NCBI RefSeq assembly: GCF_004327335.1
Contig: NZ_QJUO01000008.1
Span: 62,001-126,000, forward strand
DNA: 64,000 bases
Source of the DNA: Stutzerimonas kirkiae
GTDB lineage: Bacteria > Pseudomonadota > Gammaproteobacteria > Pseudomonadales > Pseudomonadaceae
Reading direction: 5' to 3'
Positions 1-8,840 of this stretch are shown one piece after another. The position numbers and the translations under genes are program-made. Within the stretch, counting starts at the first letter, position 1, and each line of letters opens with the position of its first letter. Under the pieces are notes generated by a model, which saw only the letters and a list, made by a program, of their open reading frames with translations, had not been told where the DNA came from and searched no databases.

Positions 1-1746
1 GACGGTGAAATCTGGCGTGCCCCCGGCCTGAAGATCGGTGAGTTGCCGCAGGAATTGCCGCGTGCCGACGAGCGTACGGTATTCGACGTGGTGGCGGAGG
101 GGCTGGATGGCGTTGGCCAGTTGCTGGCCGACTATCATCATCTGAGCCAGAACATCCGCGACGATGAAGACCTGAACAAGCTCATGCATGTGCAGCAGGC
201 ACTGGAAGCGAAGGATGGCTGGCGTCTGCAGCAACTGGTGGAAAGCACCCTGAGCCGTCTGCAGTTGCCTGCCGACAAGACGCTTGCCGAATTGTCCGGT
301 GGCTGGCGGCGGCGCGTGCTGTTGGCCCAGGCGTTGGTTTCCGAGCCCGACCTGCTGTTGCTGGACGAGCCGACCAACCATCTGGATATCGGTGCCATCG
401 CCTGGCTCGAGGAAGCCTTGCTGGGTTTCAACGGCGCCGTACTGTTCATCACCCACGACCGGGCATTCCTGCAGAACCTGGCCACCCGCATCCTGGAACT
501 GGATCGCGGGCACCTGATCGACTGGAATGGCGATTACGCCAGTTTTCTCGTGCACAAGGAGCAGCAACTGGCCGCGGAGGAAACCGCCAACGCGCTGTTC
601 GACAAGAAGCTCGCCCAGGAAGAGGTCTGGATACGCCAGGGTATCAAGGCGCGGCGCACCCGCAACGAGGGCCGGGTGCGTGCGCTGAAGGCACTGCGTG
701 CCGAGCGTAGCGAGCGTCGGGAGCGCCAGGGCAAGGTCAATATACAGTTGGATGCCGCGAGCAAGTCGGGCAAGCAGGTGATCGTCGCCGAGCATGTTTC
801 CTTCGCCCATGGCGCAGGAAAGCCGCCGCTGATCCGGGACTTTTCCATGGTGCTGCAACGTGGCGACCGGGTCGGCCTGCTGGGCGCCAATGGCACCGGC
901 AAGACCACCTTGCTCAAGCTGTTGCTGGGCGAATTGCAGCCCGACAGCGGCAGCATGGAAACGGGCACCAAGCTGGAAGTCGCCTACTTCGACCAGTTGC
1001 GCCACCAACTGGACCTGGAAAAGACCGTGGTCGACAACCTGGCCGAGGGCCGTGACTTTATCAGCATCGATGGCCAGAGCAGGCATGTGCTCAGCTATCT
1101 GGGTGATTTTCTCTTTAGCCCGCAACGTGCGCGTACACCGGTCAAGGCGCTCTCGGGCGGTGAGCGCGCCCGCCTGTTGCTGGCCAAGCTGTTCAGCAAG
1201 CCGGCCAATCTGCTGGTGCTGGACGAACCGACCAACGACCTGGATGTGGAAACCCTGGAACTGCTGGAAGAGGTACTGCTGGAGTTCCAGGGCACGGTAC
1301 TCATCGTCAGCCACGACCGGGCATTCCTCGATAACGTGGTGACCAGCACGCTGGTATTCGAAGGCAATGGCCGGGTCCGCGAATATGTTGGCGGCTACCA
1401 GGACTGGCTGCGCCAGGGTGGCACGATCAAGCTGCTCGGGGCTGCCGAAGAGAAGGCGCAAGCCAATGCCGGTGCGCTGGAAACAAGCGGCCAGCCGGAG
1501 CCTGTGGCAGTGCCGGCGGAGGCGCCGAAGAAGAAGCTCAGCTACAAGTTGCAGCGTGAGCTGGAAGCCTTGCCCGCGCAGATCGAAGCGCATGAAGAGA
1601 GCATGGCGGCGCTGCAGCGGGAAATTTCCGCACCGACCTTCTATCAGCAGGCACCCGCTGTCACCGCCGAGGTGCTGGCCCGCCTGGAGCGACTGCAAGG
1701 TGAGCTGGATGCGCTGCTGGAACGCTGGACCGAGCTGGAGGGCTGA
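1..1746 (+). CDS. uup: ABC-F family ATPase Uup (5' truncated by window)
   Basis: Soluble ABC-F protein with two ATP-binding cassettes and no membrane domain; Uup-type proteins act on ribosomes and branched DNA intermediates and limit precise transposon excision. The frame is open from base 1 (DGEIWRAPGLKIG...), so a TTG at 43 is internal and roughly the first 50 residues, with the first Walker A, lie outside. Visible: signature LSGGWRRR and Walker B LLLLDEPTNHLD of domain 1, an arginine-rich linker, then Walker A GANGTGKTT, LSGGERAR and LLVLDEPTNDLD of domain 2. The C-terminal ~80 residues are charged, as in the Uup DNA-binding coiled-coil extension. It ends 8 bp before the convergent adenylate cyclase gene. 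Confidence 0.93.
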   Translation, partial: DGEIWRAPGLKIGELPQELPRADERTVFDVVAEGLDGVGQLLADYHHLSQNIRDDEDLNKLMHVQQALEAKDGWRLQQLVESTLSRLQLPADKTLAELSGGWRRRVLLAQALVSEPDLLLLDEPTNHLDIGAIAWLEEALLGFNGAVLFITHDRAFLQNLATRILELDRGHLIDWNGDYASFLVHKEQQLAAEETANALFDKKLAQEEVWIRQGIKARRTRNEGRVRALKALRAERSERRERQGKVNIQLDAASKSGKQVIVAEHVSFAHGAGKPPLIRDFSMVLQRGDRVGLLGANGTGKTTLLKLLLGELQPDSGSMETGTKLEVAYFDQLRHQLDLEKTVVDNLAEGRDFISIDGQSRHVLSYLGDFLFSPQRARTPVKALSGGERARLLLAKLFSKPANLLVLDEPTNDLDVETLELLEEVLLEFQGTVLIVSHDRAFLDNVVTSTLVFEGNGRVREYVGGYQDWLRQGGTIKLLGAAEEKAQANAGALETSGQPEPVAVPAEAPKKKLSYKLQRELEALPAQIEAHEESMAALQREISAPTFYQQAPAVTAEVLARLERLQGELDALLERWTELEG

Positions 1747-1754
1747 GTAACACC

Positions 1755-3131
1755 CTACGTTCGCTTCAGGCCCTGCAGCTTGCTGGCGGCCTGTTGCAAA
1801 GCCGTGATGATGCGTTCGCGATCGCGAATCCGTACATCATTGGTGTCGAGGTACATGGAGAAGCCAGGCATGTCGTGCTCGACGAAACCGTTGTGGGCAC
1901 CCAGCTCGCGGTACAGGTCGATGACCTGATAGGCCTGGATCTGGCGGGACAGCCCCTTGCCACTGATGGGCCCCCTGCTGTGGCACATGATGACCTTCCT
2001 GATCAGTGCGTAGGTCTTGTGGGATATCAGGATTTCTCCCGCTTCGGCCGCGTTTTCCAGGCGGCTGGCCAGGTTCACTTCACGGCCGATGATGGTGTAG
2101 TCCATGCGGGCCTCCGTACCGAAGTTGCCGACACTGCAATAGCCGGTGTGGATACCCATGCGGACTTCCAGCGGGCAGTCCATGCCGCGGATACGCCACT
2201 GCCTGCGCAGCGCGCTCATGCGCTTGCGCATGGCAATGGCCATGGATACCGCGGAGATGGCGTCCGCCCTGGTACCGTTGCTGGACGGGTCGCCGAAGAA
2301 GACCATGATGCAGTCGCCGACGAACTTGTCGATGGTGCCCCCGTGTTCAAGGGCTATCTTCGACATTTCGTCGAGATACTGGTTGAGCATATCGGTCAAT
2401 GCTTCCGCTTCCAGCTCTTCCGACAACTCGCTGAATCCCTTGATATCGGAAAAGAACACCGTCAGTTTGCTGCGGCGGGTTTCCTCGCGGGTGTGGTGTT
2501 TACCGCTGAATATCGACTCACTGATCTGGGGTGACAGGTATCTGGCCAGGCATATGATCCTGCTCTGCATGGCCTCCATTTCGGCATGCGACTGGGCCAG
2601 ATGGAGGCCTTGCCGGTGCATATGGCAGGCGTTGACGCAGGCATACAGGGCCATGCCGACGATGCCGGACAGGTCGAGCACCAATGAATATGGGCCTGTC
2701 GACTCCAGTGGCAGCAACACGAGGTAGAGCAGCGCCGCCACGTTCAGGAGCGGTAGTGTCAGGGGCAGATAGTTAAGCCGGTCGATGATGAAGGCGGTGG
2801 CCCCCACTGACAGCAGGAGCATCAGGTAGGGGGCCAGGCTGAGCCCGGATAGTGCGATGAAGGCGCCATTGTGCATGGCATCGACGAGCAGGAGCGTTCG
2901 TTTGATTGCACTGGGGTACCTGCGTCTGAAAAAACTGTCCAGTGCCTGTGCGAAGTGCGGGTAGATCATCAGGTAAGGCAGCATCCACAGCAGGTCCGGC
3001 GAGAATGCATGGCCATGGACGCCTGTTGCCAGTATCGCTCCGATGCCGGCATAGGCCAGGGTGCGTGCGTGGTAGGTGTGGGAGGGTCGCGATGCTGGAG
3101 TGGGGCGCTGTTCGCTGATGGCGGATGTCAT
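1755..3131 (-). CDS. cyaB: Class III adenylate cyclase with MASE2 membrane sensor (CyaB-like)
   Basis: Makes cAMP from ATP at the inner membrane; in Pseudomonas aeruginosa the CyaB homologue feeds the Vfr virulence regulon. The 458-residue product has an N-terminal MASE2 region of several hydrophobic helices (about 25-170), then a nucleotidyl cyclase domain (about 220-400). Catalytic features are readable: metal-binding Asp229 (FFSDIKGF) and Asp273 (VGDCIMVFFGD), adenine-specifying Lys269 and Asp344 (DYTIIG), and transition-state Asn353 and Arg357 (NLASR). Length and architecture match CyaB. It is convergent with uup and downstream of trkH on the same strand, with a 273-bp gap in which I see no other gene. 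Confidence 0.92.
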   Translation of the reverse strand: MTSAISEQRPTPASRPSHTYHARTLAYAGIGAILATGVHGHAFSPDLLWMLPYLMIYPHFAQALDSFFRRRYPSAIKRTLLLVDAMHNGAFIALSGLSLAPYLMLLLSVGATAFIIDRLNYLPLTLPLLNVAALLYLVLLPLESTGPYSLVLDLSGIVGMALYACVNACHMHRQGLHLAQSHAEMEAMQSRIICLARYLSPQISESIFSGKHHTREETRRSKLTVFFSDIKGFSELSEELEAEALTDMLNQYLDEMSKIALEHGGTIDKFVGDCIMVFFGDPSSNGTRADAISAVSMAIAMRKRMSALRRQWRIRGMDCPLEVRMGIHTGYCSVGNFGTEARMDYTIIGREVNLASRLENAAEAGEILISHKTYALIRKVIMCHSRGPISGKGLSRQIQAYQVIDLYRELGAHNGFVEHDMPGFSMYLDTNDVRIRDRERIITALQQAASKLQGLKRT

Positions 3132-3404
3132 GTAGTGATCGAGCCCCCTGCTCCGAAAACCTGTCCATGGGTTATGGCATTGATGCCGGGATGGCTTCGG
3201 GGGATGGCTCAGTTTACGGGCTGTCGCTGTTCTCCCATAGCTTGTGGCACATTGCTATTCGATCATAGCCAAGGCATGGGGGGGCGCCAATCCGTGACGC
3301 CGAGGAATCTTTGGTTTTGAGAAGAAGTTCCGTTTTTGCCGCTCAAAGGGGTGGAATTGCCCCCGTTTCATATGCGGCAGGGCGGGGTTCGTAATGGAAC
3401 TCCC

Positions 3405-4856
3405 CTAATGCCGCCAGAATGCCGGAGTCAGTACCACCAGCACGGTGATGATCTCCAGGCGCCCCAGCAGCATGCCGAGCGACAATAGCCATTTGGCCGT
3501 TTCCGGCAGTGAGGCGTAGTTGCCGACCGGGCCGATGATCGGGCCCAGACCCGGGCCGAGGTTGCAGACGGCCGAGGCGGCCGCGGTCAGCGCGGTGATG
3601 AAATCGAGGCCGAGCATGGCCAGGCACAAGGCCAGGAGTGCGATGGTGGTGGTGAAGAAGAAGGAAAAGGTCAGGATCGAGCGGACGATCTCTTCGTCCA
3701 GATTGTGCCCGTTGTATTGCTGACGGATGACCGCGCGCGGGTGCACCATCTGCTTGAGGCTGGCCCAGAGCAGGGCATAGGCGACCTGGAAGCGGAATAT
3801 CTTCAGGCCCCCGGTGGTCGAGCCCGAGCAGCCGCCGAGGAACATCAGGTAGAAGAAGATCATCACGGCAAAGCCGCCCCACTGGTTGTAGTCGACCACG
3901 GCGAAGCCCGTGGTGGTCACTACCGAAACGACGCTGAAGGTCACCACGCGCAACGAATCGAGCAGGTCGTCATCGTGCTTGAGCCAGTACCACAGGGTGA
4001 ACAACAGGCTGGTCAGCAGCAGGATCCTGAGAAAGCCCCTGACCTGTTGGTCCTTGACCAGGGCGTTGGTATGCCCGCGCAGGGTGGCGACGTAAAGGGC
4101 GAAAGGCAGGCTACCGAGGATCATGAAGATTACGGCGATCCAGTGCGAGGCCGGGCTGAACTTGCCCAACGAGGCGTCCGAGGTGGAAAAACCGCCGGTG
4201 GCGACCGACGACATGGCGTGGTTGATCGCATCGAACGGGCTCATGCCGGCCAGCCAGAATGCCAGGGTGGCCAGCAGGGTGAAGAAGACGTAGATGGCCA
4301 CGAAATACTTCGCCGCCATATGCGAGCGGGGCATGACTTTTTCCGACCAGTCGGAGGATTCCGTCTGGAACAGGCGCATGCCGCCGACGCGCAGCAATGG
4401 CAGGATCGCCACGGCCATGCCGATGAAACCGATACCGCCGAGCCAGTGCAGCAGTGAGCGCCACATCAGCAGCCCGGGCGAGGCATGATCCAGGCCGACC
4501 AGAATGGTGGCGCCGGTGGTGGTGATGCCGGACATGGTCTCGAAGAAGGCGTCGGCGTAGCTGATGTGGTGGATCAGCATCATCGGCAGGGCGGCGAAGC
4601 AGCAGACGGTCAGCCAACTGAGCGTGGTCAGGAAGTACATGTCACGGGGGCGCAGTTGTGCGTTCGCCGGGCGCCCCGGTGCGACCAGTGCGATGCCACA
4701 GCCCATGGTGATGAGGCTGCCCCAGATGAACGCCTGGATATCGTCGTTACGCTCGAAGCTCCACAGGGTCAGCATGGGGATGACCATGCTGATGGCCAGG
4801 GTTATCAGGAAAATGCCAAGGATGAAGCCGATGATACGTAGTGTCGGCAAAGCCAT
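3405..4856 (-). CDS. trkH: Trk system potassium uptake protein TrkH
   Basis: Membrane channel subunit of the Trk K+ uptake system, gated by cytosolic TrkA. The 483-residue product is strongly hydrophobic with the repeated pore-loop arrangement of TrkH: selectivity-like segments FETMSGITTTGATIL, SSVATGGFSTSDAS, FSVVSVVTTTGFAVVDY and SAVCNLGPGLGPIIG are all visible with the expected pore glycines. Length fits the family (about 480-485). trkA is not in the window, as is usual in Pseudomonas, where the two are unlinked. The start at 4856 begins MALPTLRIIGFILGIF, a natural first transmembrane helix. Confidence 0.95.
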   Translation of the reverse strand: MALPTLRIIGFILGIFLITLAISMVIPMLTLWSFERNDDIQAFIWGSLITMGCGIALVAPGRPANAQLRPRDMYFLTTLSWLTVCCFAALPMMLIHHISYADAFFETMSGITTTGATILVGLDHASPGLLMWRSLLHWLGGIGFIGMAVAILPLLRVGGMRLFQTESSDWSEKVMPRSHMAAKYFVAIYVFFTLLATLAFWLAGMSPFDAINHAMSSVATGGFSTSDASLGKFSPASHWIAVIFMILGSLPFALYVATLRGHTNALVKDQQVRGFLRILLLTSLLFTLWYWLKHDDDLLDSLRVVTFSVVSVVTTTGFAVVDYNQWGGFAVMIFFYLMFLGGCSGSTTGGLKIFRFQVAYALLWASLKQMVHPRAVIRQQYNGHNLDEEIVRSILTFSFFFTTTIALLALCLAMLGLDFITALTAAASAVCNLGPGLGPIIGPVGNYASLPETAKWLLSLGMLLGRLEIITVLVVLTPAFWRH

Positions 4857-4936
4857 TGTCTTGGTGCCTGGCGCTGGAACGGGCGCACATTCTACCGGTT
4901 TTGTCCGCTGATGAGAGCCAGTGGCCAGGACTCGCG

Positions 4937-5097
4937 CAGGGCGATCGCGCTATGCACGGCAAACAGCCGAAAACAGCGCTGGAAAGCTCGAGGCTGGACG
5001 AAAGAGCGTGGCAACCGATGTTTTTCGTCCAGCTTTCCAGCCTCCAGCGCCTTTATCGAGACACTTGCATGAGTAACGGTATCGCGCAATCGCTCTG
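4937..5097. repeat. Family A MITE-like palindromic element, copy A1
   Basis: A ~160-bp element whose ends are imperfect inverted repeats (CAGGGCGATCGCGCTATGC at the left, complement of it near 5080-5097 as CGGTATCGCGCAATCGCTCTG). The interior holds a long hairpin built from CTGGAAAGCTCGAGGCTGGACGAAA facing TTTCGTCCAGCTTTCCAGC. Nearly the same sequence recurs at 8543-8709, and diverged copies at 22739-22857 and 32998-33152. It fills the gap between trkH and the asparaginase gene. No coding function is apparent. Confidence 0.8.
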
Positions 5098-5109
5098 GTG
5101 GCCGTCGCT

Positions 5110-6147
5110 CTATCCTTGCCGAGCGGGCCCGGCTGCCTCCCCGCAAAGGCTGCGAGGCAGCCAGTATTCCACTTCGGCCTGCGACAAACCGCAGCCCAGC
5201 AGGGCGAACAGCTTGCCCAGCGCGGCCTCGCGGGTCATGCCGTAGCCGGACACCAGGCCGGCCTGTTGCAGGCGGCTGCCTGCCGCGTAGGTTTCGAGGG
5301 TCACGCTGCCGCTAGGACACTGACTGATGGCGAGCAGCACCACGCCCCGGTCGTGAGCCTCGCGTAGTACGCGCAGCCAGGCTTCGTCATCCCCCGGGCC
5401 GGTGCCACTGCCGTAGCACTCCAGCACCAGGCCCCGCACACCTTCGCCGAGTACCGCCTGCAACTGGGCCGCCTGCAGGCCCGGATAGACCGGCAGGACG
5501 GCAAGGCCGACCGTTGCCCGCCGTTGGCGATAATCCAGCCGTGCAGGCCAGGCGTCGAGGACTGGCCGTTTCGTCGTGCGCGGTAATACCTGGAAGGCTT
5601 CGCGGGCCTCGCTGTGGAACTTGGTGGCACCCGTTCCCGGCAGCAATTTTCCGGCGAAGTACAGGTGCACGCCGGGTACCGTCTCGGCGGCCAGGCATTC
5701 TTCCGGGATGCCGCGTTGCAACACGCGCAGGGCGCCGAACAGGTTGTCCCAGGCATCGCTGCCCTCGACCCCGGCGGGCAGCATGGAGCCGCTGAGCAAC
5801 ACCGGAATCGGCAGGCCGATCAACAGGAAAGACAGCGCCGCCGCCGTATAGGCCAGTGTATCGGTGCCATGTAGCAGCAGGATGCCCATGCATTCCCCGC
5901 GGCTGGCTTCATCGACGATGCTGTCGCGCATGGCCAGCCAGTTGGCCTGTTGCATATTGGCGCTATCGATAGGGGGCGAGAGCTCGATGAAGCGCCATTC
6001 TGGAAGCCCGGTCCGATCAGCCATGCCGGCCTGCGCCTGGCGGATGCGCCGTTCGAAGCCGCTGGCCGGTGCCAGGCCTTGCGGGCCTTGCTGCATACCG
6101 ATGGTGCCGCCAGTGTAAAGCACTGTGACGTATGAAGGCTGTTGCAT
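5110..6147 (-). CDS. ansA: Type I (cytoplasmic) L-asparaginase
   Basis: Hydrolyses L-asparagine to aspartate and ammonia. The 345-residue product opens with VTVLYTGGTIGM, carrying the first nucleophilic Thr of the asparaginase fold, and later shows HGTDTLAYTAAALSF (second Thr and catalytic Asp) and ATKFHSEA (catalytic Lys). There is no signal peptide, which argues for the cytoplasmic enzyme rather than the periplasmic type II. It is divergent from the YkgJ-like gene, with 167 bp between starts that should hold both promoters. The family also includes glutaminase-asparaginases, so strict substrate choice is not proven. Confidence 0.9.
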   Translation of the reverse strand: MQQPSYVTVLYTGGTIGMQQGPQGLAPASGFERRIRQAQAGMADRTGLPEWRFIELSPPIDSANMQQANWLAMRDSIVDEASRGECMGILLLHGTDTLAYTAAALSFLLIGLPIPVLLSGSMLPAGVEGSDAWDNLFGALRVLQRGIPEECLAAETVPGVHLYFAGKLLPGTGATKFHSEAREAFQVLPRTTKRPVLDAWPARLDYRQRRATVGLAVLPVYPGLQAAQLQAVLGEGVRGLVLECYGSGTGPGDDEAWLRVLREAHDRGVVLLAISQCPSGSVTLETYAAGSRLQQAGLVSGYGMTREAALGKLFALLGCGLSQAEVEYWLPRSLCGEAAGPARQG

Positions 6148-6314
6148 GGGGTTTCCTGTCTACGGCGTGCGGCCGGGTTGCCGCGAGGCGAATGGGGCAT
6201 GGCGGATAGGGGCGCCATCGGGTTGTCCGAGGCATATCTTCTCAAGCCTTGCGTGATGAATAAAATAGACGTTCCGGCGCCGGACCCTTTCCGGTATCTG
6301 AGTGTTCACGATCC

Positions 6315-6686
6315 ATGTCGACCAATAACCCTTGTCTTACCTGCGGCGCCTGCTGCGCGTATTTTCGTGTGTCATTTTTCTGGGGGGAGTGCATTTCAGC
6401 CGGTGGCAGCGTTCCCGATCATCTGACTGTCCAGGTTTCCCCTTTCCATGTGGCGATGCTTGGCACGCAAAGCAAGCCGGCACGTTGTACCAGCCTGATG
6501 GGCGATGTAGGGTGTGGCGTGCGTTGTACGGCATACGAACAGCGCTCCAGCACCTGCCGGGAGTTCGAGGCATCCTGGGAGCATGGCCAGCCTAATCCGC
6601 ACTGCGACATGGCACGAGCGGCCCATGGCCTGCCACCGCTGGACCCGCCCCTGCAGCCGCAGTTGTCCCCGGACCGTGTGGCGTGA
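6315..6686 (+). CDS. YkgJ-family cysteine cluster protein
   Basis: Small 123-residue protein with the cysteine pattern of the YkgJ/UPF0153 family: [11 protein letters not shown] at the N-terminus, then single cysteines at about 31, 58 and 67 ([11 protein letters not shown]), [15 protein letters not shown] and a late Cys near the C-terminus. The family is believed to bind a metal or Fe-S cluster, but its biochemical role is unknown. The ATG at 6315 follows a purine-poor leader; no better start exists. It is followed after 43 bp by the nitroreductase gene on the same strand, which may be co-transcribed. Confidence 0.85.
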   Translation: MSTNNPCLTCGACCAYFRVSFFWGECISAGGSVPDHLTVQVSPFHVAMLGTQSKPARCTSLMGDVGCGVRCTAYEQRSSTCREFEASWEHGQPNPHCDMARAAHGLPPLDPPLQPQLSPDRVA

Positions 6687-6729
6687 GGCGAGTACTCGAT
6701 AGTGAATCCATCCATGAAAGGAATGATCA

Positions 6730-7293
6730 ATGAAGGCCGATGAACTGTTGCTGGAGCGTGTTTCCGTTGCCCGGCTCGGAGAACCAGGGCCGACCGATGA
6801 GCAGCTCGACGGCATGTTCCGGGCCGCCTTGCGGGCGCCGGATCATGGGCAGTTGCGGCCATGGCGCTTTCTGACCGTCAGCGCTGGTGAGCGCCGGCGC
6901 CTGGGCGAGCTTTACGCGGAGGCAGTGCTGGCGAAAAGCCCCGGCGCCGCGCCGGAAGCGCTCGAGAAGGCGCGCAATATGCCGCTCAGGGCTCCTCTGG
7001 TGATAGTGGTCATTGCCCGTCCTCAGGAGCATCCCAAGGTTCCGCGACTGGAACAACTGCTGGCGGCGGGCTGCGCCGCCCATGGGTTGTTATTGTCCGC
7101 CCATGCCCAGGGGCTGGGGGCGATATGGCGAACGGGGGAGATGGCTTTCGAGCGGGTGGTCGAGGAGGGCTTGGGTTTGAGTGCGGGGGAATGCATTCTC
7201 GGCTTCATCTATGTCGGAACGCCACTGGGGCAGCCACGTAACGCGCCACACCTGGAGCCGGGCGATTTCGTCAAAAACTGGCCAGATGACTAA
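6730..7293 (+). CDS. ydjA: YdjA-type nitroreductase family flavoprotein
   Basis: A 187-residue FMN-dependent NAD(P)H nitroreductase of the short YdjA subgroup. Recognisable elements are the early SVARL motif, the RAPDHGQLRPWRF substrate/FMN loop, KVPRLEQLLAAGCAAHGLLLSAHAQGLGAIWRTG with the Gly-rich FMN phosphate contact, and the C-terminal GFIYVGTP strand. The physiological substrate is unknown for this group. The start is supported by GAAAGGAATGATCA immediately before the ATG. Its neighbours (Cys-cluster protein upstream, orphan fliS downstream) give no pathway hint. Confidence 0.88.
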   Translation: MKADELLLERVSVARLGEPGPTDEQLDGMFRAALRAPDHGQLRPWRFLTVSAGERRRLGELYAEAVLAKSPGAAPEALEKARNMPLRAPLVIVVIARPQEHPKVPRLEQLLAAGCAAHGLLLSAHAQGLGAIWRTGEMAFERVVEEGLGLSAGECILGFIYVGTPLGQPRNAPHLEPGDFVKNWPDD

Positions 7294-7352
7294 AGCTATG
7301 GCGACAGGCGCCGATAGAGGAAGTATTCGAGACTCAATGGAGCGAAATTTCC

Positions 7353-7733
7353 ATGTATGCAATGGCCGCCATGAAGCAGTACCAATCGGTGAACGTCCAG
7401 GCCCAGGTTTCCGATGCCACGCCGCATCGCCTGATCCAGATGCTGATGGAGGGTGGGCTGACACGTCTGGCACAGGCGCGCGGTGCCATGGCGCGTGGTG
7501 ATATCCCGCTCAAGGGCACGCTGATCGGCAAGGCACTGGGAATCATCGGCGGGCTGCGCCAGGGGCTGGATCTCGAGGCCGGTGGCGAGCTGGCGACCAA
7601 TCTGGACCGGCTGTACGTCTATATGACCGAGCGCTTGACCGAGGCCAACGTGAAGAACGATCCCTCGATTCTCGATGAAGTCAGCGAGCTGCTGCGCAAG
7701 GTGAAGAGCGGCTGGGATGGCATTGCCCAGTAA
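7353..7733 (+). CDS. fliS: Flagellar secretion chaperone FliS (orphan copy)
   Basis: FliS binds the flagellin C-terminus in the cytoplasm and keeps it unpolymerised until export. The 126-residue product has the family's opening (QYQSVNVQAQVSDATPHRLIQMLMEGGL) and four predicted helices with LGIIGGLRQGLDLEAGGELATNLDRLYVYM, which correspond to conserved FliS surfaces. Length is typical. What is odd is location: fliS normally sits directly after fliD in a flagellar cluster, but no flagellar gene is nearby. It could be a second copy or a relocated single one. The ATG at 7353 is preceded by GGAG about ten bases upstream; ATGs at 7362 and 7371 are alternatives. Confidence 0.88.
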   Translation: MYAMAAMKQYQSVNVQAQVSDATPHRLIQMLMEGGLTRLAQARGAMARGDIPLKGTLIGKALGIIGGLRQGLDLEAGGELATNLDRLYVYMTERLTEANVKNDPSILDEVSELLRKVKSGWDGIAQ

Positions 7734-7757
7734 GCAATGCCAGCGGCGGGTGGTCGA

Positions 7758-8039
7758 TCAGCGGTATTCGCACAGGTAGGCGGTGTCGGAAGCCACTTTC
7801 AACTGGAACTTGCTGTTGGCGGGGACGGTGAACTGGCTGCCGCCAGCGAAGGTTTCCCAGGTATCGCTGCCGGGCAGCCTTACGACCAGTTCGCCGGAGA
7901 TCACATGCATGATTTCCTGTGCGCTGGTGCCGAATTCGTAATCGCCTGCCGCCATGACGCCGATGGTTGCCTGACCTTCCGGCCTCTCGAAGGCGATGGA
8001 TTTGACGGAACCGGCAAAATACTCGTTGACCTTGAACAT
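7758..8039 (-). CDS. ppnP: Pyrimidine/purine nucleoside phosphorylase PpnP
   Basis: Small single-domain cupin (93 residues) that phosphorolyses a broad range of nucleosides to free base and ribose-1-phosphate. The sequence [17 protein letters not shown] is the usual N-terminus, followed by [31 protein letters not shown] and [13 protein letters not shown], matching the DUF1255/PpnP family end to end. I set the start at this Met rather than at 8108, because homologues begin here and AGGG lies about nine bases upstream; the longer reading adds 23 unrelated residues. The gene is convergent with fliS. Confidence 0.9.
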   Translation of the reverse strand: MFKVNEYFAGSVKSIAFERPEGQATIGVMAAGDYEFGTSAQEIMHVISGELVVRLPGSDTWETFAGGSQFTVPANSKFQLKVASDTAYLCEYR

Positions 8040-8164
8040 GAGCATACCCTGGGTTGGAAAAAGGGTGGCTAGTATGCCCAAGCGGCTCCGTTGCGTCATC
8101 AGCGCCATGCGGCCGACATTGACGACGAATGACTGACGACAGCGCCTCGCAATGAGGACGGTAT

Positions 8165-8470
8165 TCAGCTCATGGCGATTATCTCCAGTCCCAGACTCTG
8201 CCGGTCGTCGTCATGGCGTGCCGTACGCACGACCCTGGCCTTGACTTGTAGGCCCTTGAGGCCGGGGTGGCTCGAGGGAATGAGGACATCTACCTCATCT
8301 CCGCTGTCCAGTTCGGTGCGGGCCAGCAGTTGCAGGCCGGTGCTGGAGAGGTCCAGGCAGTGTGCCTCGAACTGCTGCCCGTGCGCGATGAGAGTGGCGC
8401 GGGAGTCCACGTTCATCCTGATGAAGTTGCGTTTCTCTGTGTAATGACGGTCTATTCCGGACATGTTCAA
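8165..8470 (-). CDS. PilZ domain protein (predicted c-di-GMP receptor)
   Basis: A 101-residue stand-alone PilZ domain. Both nucleotide-binding motifs are present: the RxxxR element in EKRNFIRM and the (D/N)xSxxG element in DLSSTGLQL, so binding of cyclic di-GMP is likely. It has no other domain, so it must act by protein-protein contact. It is divergent from rssB, separated by about 370 bp occupied mostly by a family A repeat. In Pseudomonas aeruginosa a PilZ gene sits next to the same rssB-rssC pair (as I recall, PA2799-PA2797), so the neighbourhood is conserved. Confidence 0.9.
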   Translation of the reverse strand: MNMSGIDRHYTEKRNFIRMNVDSRATLIAHGQQFEAHCLDLSSTGLQLLARTELDSGDEVDVLIPSSHPGLKGLQVKARVVRTARHDDDRQSLGLEIIAMS

Positions 8471-8542
8471 TTCCTTTTTCGAGAGTCAGAAGGCCTTATA
8501 ACTTCCGTCAAATCGCTCTGTAAAGCCGCCGAATGTCAGGGG

Positions 8543-8709
8543 CAGGGCGATCGCGCTATGCACGGCAAACAGCCGAAAAGAGCGCTGGAAGGCTCGAGGC
8601 TGGACGAAAGAGCGTGGCAACCGGTTTTTTTCGTCCAGCTTTCCAGCCTCTAGCGCTTTTATCGAAGCGCCTTGCCGGTGGCATAACAGCATGGCGCGAT
8701 CGTCCTGAT
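8543..8709. repeat. Family A MITE-like palindromic element, copy A2
   Basis: The best-preserved copy. Terminal inverted repeats CAGGGCGATCGCGCTATGC (8543) and GCATGGCGCGATCGTCCTG (ending 8709) bound a ~167-bp interior. That interior shares nearly all bases with copy A1, including AGCCGAAAAGAGCGCTGGAA, the GGCTGGACGAAA/TTTCGTCCAGC hairpin arms and TTTTATCGAAGCG. It lies between the PilZ gene and rssB, so it may separate or modulate their promoters. Confidence 0.82.
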
Positions 8710-8840
8710 GTCAGGGGGCATGGGTTGAAACGCCGCACATATGGGAGTACCGTCTGCGCCTTGAAAAGCTCCATGCCCAGCGCTGTGCGCCGGCCTTTTG
8801 TTTTCGCCAATCATCCTGGCGGATTCCGCCTGGTAGAGAC

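Noticed and set aside
4937-8709. Family A copies as part of a CRISPR array
   Set aside because: Copies are ~160 bp, kilobases apart, individually palindromic and not separated by regular spacers; no cas genes present.
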